Of a stretch of DNA of 64,000 nucleotides, positions 1 to 10,028 are shown in pieces. The stretch's first letter is position 1, and each line of letters starts with the position of its first letter. The notes beneath the pieces are model-generated. The model did no database searches and had not been told where the DNA came from. It saw only the letters and a list, made by a program, of their open reading frames with translations. Source of the stretch: Bryum argenteum (Eukaryota > Streptophyta > Bryopsida > Bryales > Bryaceae); NCBI GenBank assembly GCA_037043015.1, contig CM073328.1, positions 13,861,495 through 13,925,494 of the forward strand. Direction: 5' to 3'. The position numbers and the translations under genes are program-made.

Positions 1-2519
1 GCCATGGTCGGTGACAAAACAGTTGCAATTCTTTATGGGTGTCGGAGCGAGATTCTTGCAAAATTCTACTTTCTCAACGTGCTGGAACGATCTGGCTTCC
101 AAAGTGTTCATGATGTACGCTTTGCGATTAGCATTCAAGATGCTTATGGTCTTCCAATCTGTTCATGATCCTACTTTTCGATTAGCAGTCTAGAGTCGTT
201 AGTATGACCTACTCTCTGGTTGCCTACATAAAGGTCGGTCTACACTTGCGAAAATCATTTAGAAGTCTCACAATCACAGTGCCGGCGAGTATTGAGGGTA
301 TGGTACATGTCCGTCGCTTACAGATTTCCTGGGCGTCAGCAGTTCACTTAAATATTCTCGAAAGCACAGGGCATTGCTTCGTTAAATCGCATCATGCAAG
401 CAATTGCGAGTAAGTTGCATTTGGTGGGTGATGCTCAACTGAAATCCTCATATGCTCTGAATGCTCATCTTTCGTGATCAGCAGTTTGATTCACCAGTTT
501 GCGCAGTGTCTTGTTCAGTTTCAGCATTTGCGATGGTATGAAATGTCTGGATGGCAGCCCAGAAACCTTCTCGCTACTCGCCCACCTGCTAGGCATACTG
601 CACTAAGCCCTTGTATGCCGCCAGCATGTTACACCGATCGAGTAAGTCCCTCATTGAGGAACACTACGTTGATTGGATAAAGTTTCGACTGGATTAGCTC
701 CCATCTGTTTGGTGGTCTCCTTATTGCTGATGCCAATGTTGTTGAAGCTGCTGCTCATACGACGATTTATTGGTGCTTTGAAAATGAACGTCTCTTGCGC
801 TCGAGCTCTGACTGCAAACTAACTACAACTTAGGGCTTGGTTCTGGTGTTCCTACATCAAATTAAATTTGTTGTTTATGACACTGAGTCCAGCATCTGCA
901 CATGAATTTCATCCCCTTGTGCAATCTTCGTCTGGAAAATGAAATGATATATGTAGCTGCATGTATACGAGGTCGTTTGTACTTGGCCGATATTCGCAAA
1001 GGCTACTGAATGGGATCATTCAGCTTGGATGTCGTGTCTTGATCCATGGAGGTCTCCTATTCTGTAGGCTTACGAATGTCGGTCAAGTACAAAACGACCC
1101 CGTATGCATGCAGCTGCATCATTAGGTGGTCGATTGCATTCCGAAAACGAAGATTGCGTGAGAGGATGAATGCCATGCACAGCTTGCAAATTGTTCAAGC
1201 ACCAAGTTCAAATTGATGGAGAATTATTTCACCAAACGACGAGCGCTTCGAAACTCGAAGTCGAAACTCGCACCGATGAATCCTAGTATCAGCGGCAGAG
1301 TCATCAATATCAATGACAGAGCAACGATGAGATCGTCTATGTCTGTAGATAGAACACCTGCCTGGGAGCTGATCGATCAATCCAGCCAACAAAGCATAGT
1401 TTGTTCATCATGTCATGCGGGACTAGTTGATTTACTGGATCAGTGTAATATGCTTCTTGCGGTTTGATTCGCAATTGGGCGAGTAGCTAGAGGATCCTGG
1501 GCTATTTCTACCTCGGAAACCTATGGAATAGCGTATGCTGAAACTCAATGAGACATCGTATACTCTGAATTTCGAATGACATCACAATTTTTTGAGTGTA
1601 CCGCTGAATACAGAAATCAGTATTCACTTACCTTGCAATTTTTCCTTTTACTCTGGCACGAAATGTAACGTCTGGTAGAAAATTCATAATCGGATAGGAT
1701 TGCGGCTGAATTGGATCGATCAACTCCAAGCTGCTGTGAGGAGGACGAAAGGCGATGTCCTCGTGGTTGTTGTCGATGCTGTCGAGGCTTCTGGTTACAC
1801 TGAAATTCATGGACACCTTGAAAATGAACCTCTTCAAATCGAGGTTAGACTTCGGAATCAATCTCATATCTCGTTTTCAATTCTTGATGTTGCTTATCAG
1901 AATGTGAGAACAATAAAGCAAACACCCACAAAGTGCACATATTTCTAGAACAATTTTTACCGTCTGATACTCCAAGTAACCTCAACAATTGGCAAGCTGC
2001 ACATGCATGATATCCATGCAACTTTTGCTTGAAAAATGGAGTGATTTATTTAATATTAACAAAAAGACTATCTCCTATGTAACCTTGGACAAGCCAAGAG
2101 TGCACAAGATGATGAATGTCAAACACAACTTGCCAAATATTGAACTAGAGTCATTAACAACAAGTTGAATTTGGTGCGAGAATTATATCGAGCACCAACA
2201 AGACAAGCATTTTGTGAGCATTTGTCTTAGTTGTCTAGCACAAAAGGTATCATGGAGGAGCAATCTTGAAGAATCAAATATGAGCTCCGTTTCAAAGTCA
2301 AAACTCGATCACAAGAAAGGGTGTCCATTAATCATAGTATGAGCAGCAGCCTCATTTCCGATAATAGCGCGTGCTTCGACTAGGAGAAGGCTCTATAACA
2401 CGTGCAAGTTGATTGATTTGATTGAGATTGATCAAATTGAGCCATAATTCTTCTATGAGATGCACTTTTGAAAAGTAATTGAAGCTTTTATAGCTCAATG
2501 CACTTTATGTGGAGCTAAA

Positions 2520-2774
2520 AACCTCAATCTCGTTAAAATGGCAATATGCCATGTGCCATTTTGTCACACCAAATCTTACATATGTGCTCACATGGAATGG
2601 TGACAGATATTCTATAATATCACAATTTTTTCAATAAAATCACTCCTTTATATACATTGTCACTTATTTTTCATAATATCACCTTCAAATTCTGTTATAT
2701 CACATGGTTTTGAACTACGATTCGAAAAGTTGAGGTATGCCATTTTACCGGACCATTTCAATGAGATTGGGGTT
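2520..2774. mobile_element. MITE, 255 bp, TSD TAAA (family 1, copy in A)
   Basis: The ends are near-inverted: AACCTCAATCTCGTTAAAAT at the left and ATGAGATTGGGGTT at the right. TAAA flanks both sides (2516-2519 and 2775-2778). The interior repeats the motif ATATCAC several times. There is no coding capacity. The element was present before the A/B duplication, because 19254-19508 is the same insertion. It is related to 20877-21134 and 49914-50314. Confidence 0.85.
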
Positions 2775-3879
2775 TAAAAATTAAAAAATTGCTTGTTGCA
2801 TAGAAAGTTTTGACTCCTATGTGGTTGCATGCATGCATGGACGTTTGCACTTGCGATATTGGAAACCTACGAAATAGGAGACTTCCATGGACGAGGACGT
2901 GGTCATGATTGCACGATGCTTGAAGTCATGAGGCGAGGATGAATGCCATACGCAATGAAATTGAGTCGAGAGAGAGCAAGTTCTAGAGTAATGTACGATT
3001 ATGTTAGAGCATCAAAAGACATGCAATGTATAAGTTGCGGTTAAAGCTCAATCGCGAACACCTTCAATTCTCATGGCTTCACCGATGATTGCTTAGTATG
3101 AGCCGCAACCTTGAGGCGATCGCTAGTAACATGATAGCTAGCTGAGACAGGCATAGTGTGGATTGACTCCCGTGTCGGCAAGTAGCAAGAGATAACCTAA
3201 GGACACAACTATCTAATGAAAAATGGTTTCATTCTTTGCAATGCAAACTTGTGTAAAATACCTATCATCGCTTCAAGAGCTTTTTCCTAAGCTTAACGAA
3301 AATATCATCTTCACACAAAAGGTGTTCTCATTAATGAGGGCCACGAGCAACATACTCATTTGCCGTACAAGAACACAATGCCGAACACGGAAAAGGGGAT
3401 TATCTGCATATTCTTCGACTAGGATCAACTCAATTCCCAAATGTTTGCTTATGATAAATCGAATACCACTTTATCTGTACCGGTTAGAAACGAATACCGT
3501 AGAAAATAACGCTCCTTAATGAGGGAAAGCAGATCAGATCATTTGTTCGTACTCATTGTGCTTATTGGGATCTGGGGTAACATGAGAACTGGCCAGCAAT
3601 TTAGTAACCCAAAATTTTTCATTCCAACAAAAAAATATCTTCACAGAAGGCAATTGCCAATGAAATGTATTGAGTGAGAATATGCACACCTGTTTCGCCA
3701 AGTTAAGTGAAGTATAACCCAGTCAATTGTGCTCAACCTTGAACTGAAAAACGCCTTACACATCTGGAATTCGGAATTCAGTGAATAACAATCTAGTCAG
3801 ACAGAGCTATTGTCATTATGTGATTCCTGCGCTAGACTTGACCTTCAACAAATGATAATGTCATTATCATGTGATTCGT

Positions 3880-4140
3880 TCTCTAGAACTGACCTTTTGT
3901 CAGCAATATATTTTAGAATGAGGAACACAATTTAAAATGAGGAATACCTAACAATGAGGAATTAGAAGAATCAACCTATATATTTTAGAATGAGGAACAC
4001 ATTTTAGAATGAGGAACACCAAACAAGGAGGAACACCCAATGTTAACCGACTGCCGAAATGAGGAGAAAGACTTCAAAGAAGAGAGTAGTGTGGAATTGG
4101 AGGAATCAATTTACAGTTTAGAATGAGGAACAACCCACCT
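3880..4140 (+). repeat. GAATGAGGAAC motif cluster
   Basis: The short motif GAATGAGGAACA(C/A) and close variants recur about eight times within 250 bases. The same motif marks copy B (20630-20650 and 21290-21310) and, inverted, copy C (49440-49680). It looks like degenerate tandem structure belonging to the duplicated repeat unit rather than to a gene. Confidence 0.5.
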
Positions 4141-4517
4141 GAAGCACTAATGGCTGAATTTCTTAGGTAGACCTAAAGTTCAAGGCAAATAGCTCTACCA
4201 AAACACTGGAGTATGAGGCCTCTACATGAAGGCCGCAACTTCTTACTTAAGAATTAAGTGTATCATATGTTATGTATAGTTGCGTCATGTCAACCTTCAC
4301 ATTTATAAGAAATGATTAAAATTGGACTCCAATCCTCCACTCTATCGGTCAGCTCCAAACTAAGGGATTGCAATTGAATGTAACGTTAGAAGAGTTTCTA
4401 TGTTCATGACAATTGAGAAAAACTACGCACGACCATATGAATATGGTTACAATCTTTGGCACGTTCTTAAATGAAGACGTGTTTTATGTACATCTCATCT
4501 AAATTGTGTTTGACAAA

Positions 4518-4880
4518 TCAATAGGAATTTTGTCTGAGAAGACAACATTGATTGAACTTATCATGTGGAATTTTGTCGGGATCTTCCCTAAATGGAGAGA
4601 AATATTTGAGACTCTTGTGAGAAATGAACATCCATTGACAACATGAGAGCAAGCCTATAGGAGGTTTTCTTTGCCCTAGTAGCCACGTGTAGTAGCACCA
4701 TCCATTTTTATCATCGGTGTAGAAGGCTTGGTTCACCAATTTATGCTCCCGGAGTTTTCTGTTCCTCTCTTCAACTCTCCTATATTTGGTTTCTGTCGTC
4801 TTCCAGATTTCCAAACAAGAGGGGCACTGAACCAACTTCCAAACATGTAACATTATGTTGTAAATGAGAACTTTCACCAC
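4518..4880 (-). pseudogene. Conserved open frame in duplication A, unknown product
   Basis: The frame encodes 120 residues. Its C-terminal two thirds match a shorter frame in copy B (22255-22512), with shared stretches such as SHKSLKYF, PDKIPHDK and NQCCLLRQN. It is rich in Cys and Trp and has no signal peptide. The copy B frame extends further at the C end (RFVKHNLDEMYI). I do not recognise the family. It may be a leftover exon of a gene caught in the duplicated unit, and preservation of the frame in both copies may be chance. Confidence 0.25.
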
Positions 4881-5649
4881 CTTATGTTAATACATTAATT
4901 GGTTACATAAAAGAAAAGAGAAACTTCCACCACCTTGTGAACATGATTGAGTACGTTTCAAGTCATCCACCAATTGAGCTATGAAAGCAATTGCATTGCA
5001 AACTCATGTATAATTTCAATTTCACTCAGCTGATATGGTTACATGAATACAACAATTTAGATTTCAAAATTTCATCTCACAATGAAAGTTGAATGTCCTT
5101 CTAACTTTACCTACGATAGTGCCAAGGTGGTAAATTGCTAAAATTCTAGTTGATCAGAATGGTGAGCAGAAGCTCATCATCAGTACAAACATCCTCCATC
5201 TTTGCAAAGGATCTCCAAAATCGTCAATGCATATGCAAGCATATGTAGATTTAAACATATAAAGAATATTTAAATAAAAGATTTAAGGAATATTCCTTAC
5301 AATGTTGATCAACTTGGAGGTGCCAACGAGAGATAGTCCTAACCATGGAAAGTGCAAGCGTCTAGTTTGCCACTCTACGTCGAGAAGCTCTACATCTAGA
5401 GAAAGCAAAGCCAATGATCAACTTGCAATGATACCAAATGCCATTACTTTAATTACAGTTTCAATGGTGCAAATGATAAATTGCTACTGCGCAGTGGTTC
5501 GTTAGAGCATTTCCAACATACTAGTGAAAAGGACAAGATTGGCTACATTTAGCCCTTTCGCAACAAACTAATTATCTTACCAACTACCTTCAGCGCCTCC
5601 ACCCCCTCCAAAAATGGCCCTTGCCCGTGGAAGCCAACCCTTTTACTTA

Positions 5650-5989
5650 GAGCATTCTCACCAACCTCGCTAAAGGACTTAGCGAGTGAGGAGGGGTTGC
5701 TAATTGTAGCACCCCTTTGAATTCACATCCTTTCGTAACGAATTGGCTAAATGACCTCGTTATATTTCGCTTTTTAATGTACTTTGACAGAAATTCAAAA
5801 GTAATTGTAGTTCAAAAGTTTTGAGGTTTTTCTAAAAACAAATGAAATCCTCCAAAAGTCAAGTTAACTTGAAGTAAACAATTCGTTTGAGAGAAAATTG
5901 AATAGGTAGTAAGGGTGAGGCAGGCGGCTTCATCTGGTCGGTCTGGAGCATTTCTCTACAGCCAATTTGCGAGTCCATTGAAAATGCTC
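5650..5989. mobile_element. PIF/Harbinger-type MITE, 340 bp, TSD TTA
   Basis: The left end is GAGCATTCTCACCAACCTCGC and the right end is the inverted GCGAGTCCATTGAAAATGCTC. TTA flanks both sides (5647-5649 and 5990-5992). A 3-bp TTA duplication with short inverted ends is typical of the PIF/Harbinger group. There is no coding capacity. A short inverted repeat, CTCGCTAA and TTAGCGAG, lies just inside the left end. A similar GAGCATTTCCAACA end preceded by TTA occurs at about 5506 and 23278 inside the A/B duplication. Confidence 0.7.
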
Positions 5990-5992
5990 TTA

Positions 5993-6353
5993 GCCGGCTT
6001 TGCACCCAACTGCCACTCACTCAAACGTATAATTTAGGTAGTCCATTTAGGTAGTCTCATGGCTAGTCTCGTTGCTATTTTGTCGAGAATAATCTCGGAA
6101 GCATAAAATAAATATCTTAATTGAGGAAGTACGCACCTTGCCTCTTTGCAATGAGCTTGACTATTTAAAAATTCAGCAATTTTTGAGCGACTTTATATAA
6201 TGTAATATTTCTAATCTACCTACTAACAACTTAGACTTTCCTATATTCTCTTTTACAACCACTCAATAGACATCTTATTGTAGCTCATTGATTGAAGCCA
6301 AATAATGGATTTGCCAAGAATCTTCATGCCCATCTTCTAGGGGCCTAGGGTCT
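5993..6353. other. Intergenic, nothing recognised
   Basis: AT-rich sequence between a MITE and the CACTA-type element. I see no long open frame, RNA gene or repeat here. Confidence 0.6.
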
Positions 6354-7060
6354 TATCACTAGTAGGAATTGGCCAAAAAAACATTTTTGAGAAGTGTCTT
6401 AAATGACAGGATGTCACTTTGTTGTCCATAATGACGACGCTTGTAACACGAGTTCTGTCTTAAATAACAGGATGTCATTTTGATGTCTAGCTTTTGGAAC
6501 AAGAGGTGAAAAGGTCCTAACTACTCGGACCACCTCTGACATGTGGGCTATGTCACACTTTGATAACGGGTAATTTTAGAATTCATATTTTATTTTTATG
6601 GCTTTGGTTATAATTTACTAAATGGCAAATCTGTAGGCAGTGGGAATAGTCACTTCTAGAAGGGGGGGGTTGTCCATAGCAAAGTTATTTTAGGAAGATT
6701 ATGAAAATATATGAGAATATACCATAGTTTGACCTCATATTGTCATGACATAATTTACCAATATTACTTTTTAATTGGCACTTGAAGTACTTCTAAATTT
6801 AAGTTTCGGTAATCTTTTACTATCAAGCCAATATTACATTTTAAAATAGAACTTAAAGTACTTCTAGATCTAAGTTTTATAAATCTTTTACTTTCAACCC
6901 AATATTACTTTTGAGTAAACTATATCAGTGTAATTATATTTAAGGTATATTTTAGATCAAATTTTTATGTTCTAATTTACGACATACACCTTGCAATATA
7001 GGGAGCACCTAGTGGAAATTTTAGGCAATAATATTACTTTTAAGTTTTATCCTCTTCTTC

Positions 7061-7188
7061 AAGGCGCGCCCTTGAGCACCTGAAGGGGAGCCCTTGAGCA
7101 CCTGAAGGGGAGCCCTTGAGCACCTGAAGGGGAGCCCTTGAGCACCTGAAGGGGAGCCCTTGAGCACCTCAAGGCGAGCCCTTGAGCG
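7061..7188 (+). repeat. 22-bp minisatellite, about 5.8 copies
   Basis: The unit GAGCCCTTGAGCACCTGAAG plus two bases is repeated in tandem with very little variation; only the outer units differ. It lies inside the CACTA-type element and is not coding. Confidence 0.9.
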
Positions 7189-7878
7189 TGTCAATTATAT
7201 GTATACTAATTCCTACTTTAGAAATTTACAATTTCTAGCGTACTTATTGTTTATTAATACCCTCCCCTCTAAAGTGGCATAGCCCTCAACCCCCTTGGGC
7301 TCTTTTGCCTAAACGCTATCTCTTCCTTCTAGTCATTCTCTAGATACTACACAAGCGCACTTGCACTTGTTTCCCCAAGCACACTAATTTGTATGGTACT
7401 AATGCAATGTTCAATTGATAATACATTAATTGTTTCCAGAAAATAAAAAATAAATATACCCTCCTCTATAAAGCTTATGATTTTTAATAAAAATGGCAAG
7501 TTGTCGCAAAATCTGATTTTGTTCATGAAGATGTACTGTAGCAGGGTTGAAAGATGCCGGTGAAAGAGGAGGTCAAGTCAATTACGACAACATCTTTAGG
7601 TTAATGGCCTCGTTGGCCTTTCTTTTAATGGCTTTTCAAAAGGCCACTGCAATCATATTCCTCAATGTACCGGCGCAATCTAGGAACTGAAAGTCAATAA
7701 TATTCAAAAAAGGTCAAATTGGGGGAGGAATCTACCAAAACGGTATATATCCTCTCTCGGCTTACATCTACAAAATCTGGATGTCCGAGGTACCCAACTC
7801 ATAGATACAATCATCTACAGCTACCCTAGAGACAATTTGTCCCCCCGCCTTTGTGACCTTCCTCCTATCTCGTTTCAC

Positions 7879-8007
7879 TCCTTGGAGACTGTCTTCTCCC
7901 TCCTGCGAGACTGTCTTCTTCCTCCTCCAAGACTGTCTTTTTCCTCCTCCAAGACTGTCTTTTTCCTCCTCCAAGACTGTCTTCTTCCTCCTCCAAGACT
8001 GTCTTCT
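7879..8007 (+). repeat. 22-bp pyrimidine-rich minisatellite, about 6 copies
   Basis: The unit is ACTGTCTTCTTCCTCCTCCA plus two bases, repeated in tandem. One strand is almost purely pyrimidine. Open frames on both strands across it come from the repeat itself and are unlikely to be genes. It lies inside the CACTA-type element and has the same 22-bp period as the array 800 bases upstream, though the sequence is unrelated. Confidence 0.9.
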
Positions 8008-8554
8008 GTCTGTATTTTGTTTGTTGTGGAATTCGACGCCGCACCTTGAATTTGTTTTGTTTTCCTGGAGGTGGCGGTTATAAGTTTTTTTTGAAGTTTT
8101 CTTTCGGTAGCCCTAAGTTTGGATGGCTTGGATGGCAAGGGTTCTAGTATGGCTGCTTTTCGCATGATAGAAAAGGATTTTTTCGTCTTTTAAGAGATAC
8201 GTGTGTGTGAGAGCTAGAACTTTGTTGCTGTTATCTAGACCAGAAGCGGTGTCTTTGTAAGAGATTATGGCATGAAAGATGTCTTATTTTTGTTTTTCTT
8301 CCGTGCTATTTCTTTGTGTGATTATTCGCTCTTGAAGATAAAGATTGCTTTGCAGATTTTTTATAATTGCCGTTGCTATGGGATGCTTCTTTTGTGTGCT
8401 TCTAGTGGCGGTAAGGGTTAGGTCTTAAGCGACTCTTTCTATTGGCCTAGGATAGGTCCTCAGATTGATGTAGCTATAATTGTCTATAGGGAACGTGTTT
8501 TGCTTGTGAAGGTGAGCAATAGTTTTGCTCTCACTCGTGACGGAGCTTATTTTG

Positions 8555-9040
8555 TATGAAGATTGCTACAATCCGCAAAAATCAGCATGTATGAAGATTT
8601 GCTACAATCCTTATAAATCAACATATATGAAGATTTTCTACAATTCTCAAAAATCAGCATATATGAAGATTTGCTACAATCCTCAAAAATCAACGTATTT
8701 AAAGATTTTGAATATCCTAATTTGCCACAATCCTCAAAAAATTCAGCTTGAATGAGGATTTCAGAATCCTAATTCAACCTGTATGAGGATTTCAGATTTT
8801 CAGAATCCTCATCTACCACAATCCTCAAAAAATAAATTCAGCATATACAAAGATTTATGAAATCCTAATCTCCCACAATCTTCAAAAACTAAACTTAGCA
8901 TGTCTGAAGATTTCTGAAATCCTAATGTGACAAAATATTCAAAAACTAAACTCAGCAAGTATGAAGATTTCTAAAATCCTATTTTGCCACAATCCTCAAA
9001 AACTCTGCTTATTTAAAGATTTCTGAAATCCTCAAAACAA
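8555..9040 (+). repeat. Degenerate tandem repeat, units about 35-60 bp
   Basis: Each unit combines CACAATCCTCAAAAA, a TCAGCATATATGAAGATTT-like core and AAATCCTAAT. Units differ in length and are diverged. This is the third array inside the CACTA-type element. Unequal units and the lack of unique spacers argue against a CRISPR-like reading. Confidence 0.75.
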
Positions 9041-9239
9041 GGCATGGTAATCCGTTTTCCCCTTACTTACCTAGTGTCTTACTATGGTTTCACCTCATGT
9101 CCAAAATGACACAATGGCCGTAATGACTTGACGCGAATGATAGTGAATATTGTTTGTCATTTGAGACACTTGTTGCAAAGCCCTTAACAAATTAGTGTCA
9201 TTTATAACATCATTTTTTTGCAAATTCCTACTAGTGTAT

Positions 9240-10028
9240 CACATCCAGCTAGAACCTAGAAAAACCTTGAGTGATTTCATGGAAGGCTGATCCAATTTTT
9301 TTGCAACATAGATTCAAGTTGAATAGGGACTCCAAATTAATCTAATTCATAACCTAAAATCTAAATCTTGATGTAAAACAAAAAATTTCATTTTTATACC
9401 TATTGCTACAAGTGCTTGACCAAGAGGCTACAATATACTACCAAAAGCATTCACCCAAAAATAGTGCCTCTCATGAAGTCATGATGCTAAAAATACAAAC
9501 AGAAGTATTCACTTAGAAGTAATAACATCAATGTGGATACAAAAAGAGACCTTTCAAATTCGATCATAGTCATACACATTGTGTTCCAAGAACTCCTATA
9601 CTAGAGAAGTGAGGTAATTCCACCAAGAGTATTGACTCTTTTTACAAAATTTCACCAAACTTCATCATATCAAATATACTTAGTAAGAATACTTGTGGAG
9701 AGATTGATGGAAATATCTGTACACTTTTCTACAAATGAGGATCAACAATAATCTATTTGTTCAAGTCGCACAAGAAGTATCGATCGATTTAATCATCATT
9801 CTCTTAATGAAAACAAATAATAAAATATCACGAAGAGAAGCATCATTCTATCATTTGTCCAATGTCACCCTCCAACAGACTATTTAGTCATAAAAACGCC
9901 CAATTTGAAGAAGTACCAAAATGAATTGACCCCGATTGGCCTACAAAAGGTTCAATGTGGAACTGAACCCAAATCTAATTCTACAAAAAATCAATAGCTA
10001 CAAAGCTAGTTTACCACATCGATAATGT
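9240..10028. other. 3' flank of the TIR-NBS-LRR gene
   Basis: AT-rich sequence directly after the right end of the CACTA-type element and downstream of the stop codon of the minus-strand resistance gene. It probably holds that gene's 3' UTR and poly(A) region. Nothing else is recognised. Confidence 0.4.

Larger units (their letters stand above)
1..5580. repeat. Segmental duplication, copy A
   Basis: This stretch matches 17132-23355 in the same order and orientation. Bases 1213-3600 are nearly identical to 17949-20400. The outer parts are less alike and carry indels. The match is already running at base 1, so the true left edge may lie outside the window. It ends near 'aattatcttacc' at about 5580. 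I see no convincing gene; the short open frames (for example 1213-1467) are mirrored in copy B but resemble no family I know. Compared with copy B, copy A lacks a 12-bp repeat array, a 258-bp MITE and about 590 bp near 4245. Confidence 0.9.
6357..9236. mobile_element. Non-autonomous CACTA-type DNA transposon, 2.88 kb, TSD TAT
   Basis: The left end reads CACTAGTAGGAATTGGCC. The right end is its inverted partner, GCAAATTCCTACTAGTG. TAT flanks both ends (6354-6356 and 9237-9239). CACTA ends with a 3-bp target duplication define the CACTA/En-Spm group. Just inside both ends are short repeated motifs around AATGACA, like the subterminal repeats of that group. No transposase frame is present, so the element depends on a partner. 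The interior is mainly three minisatellites (7061-7188, 7879-8007 and 8555-9040) plus a stretch at 6975-7045 found elsewhere in the window. Confidence 0.85.

Noticed and set aside
1213-1467. 84-residue frame conserved in duplication copies A and B
   Set aside because: The two copies are almost identical at the DNA level here, so conservation of the frame carries no information about coding.
8555-9040. CRISPR-like array
   Set aside because: Units vary in length, spacers are not unique, and the setting is a plant transposon.
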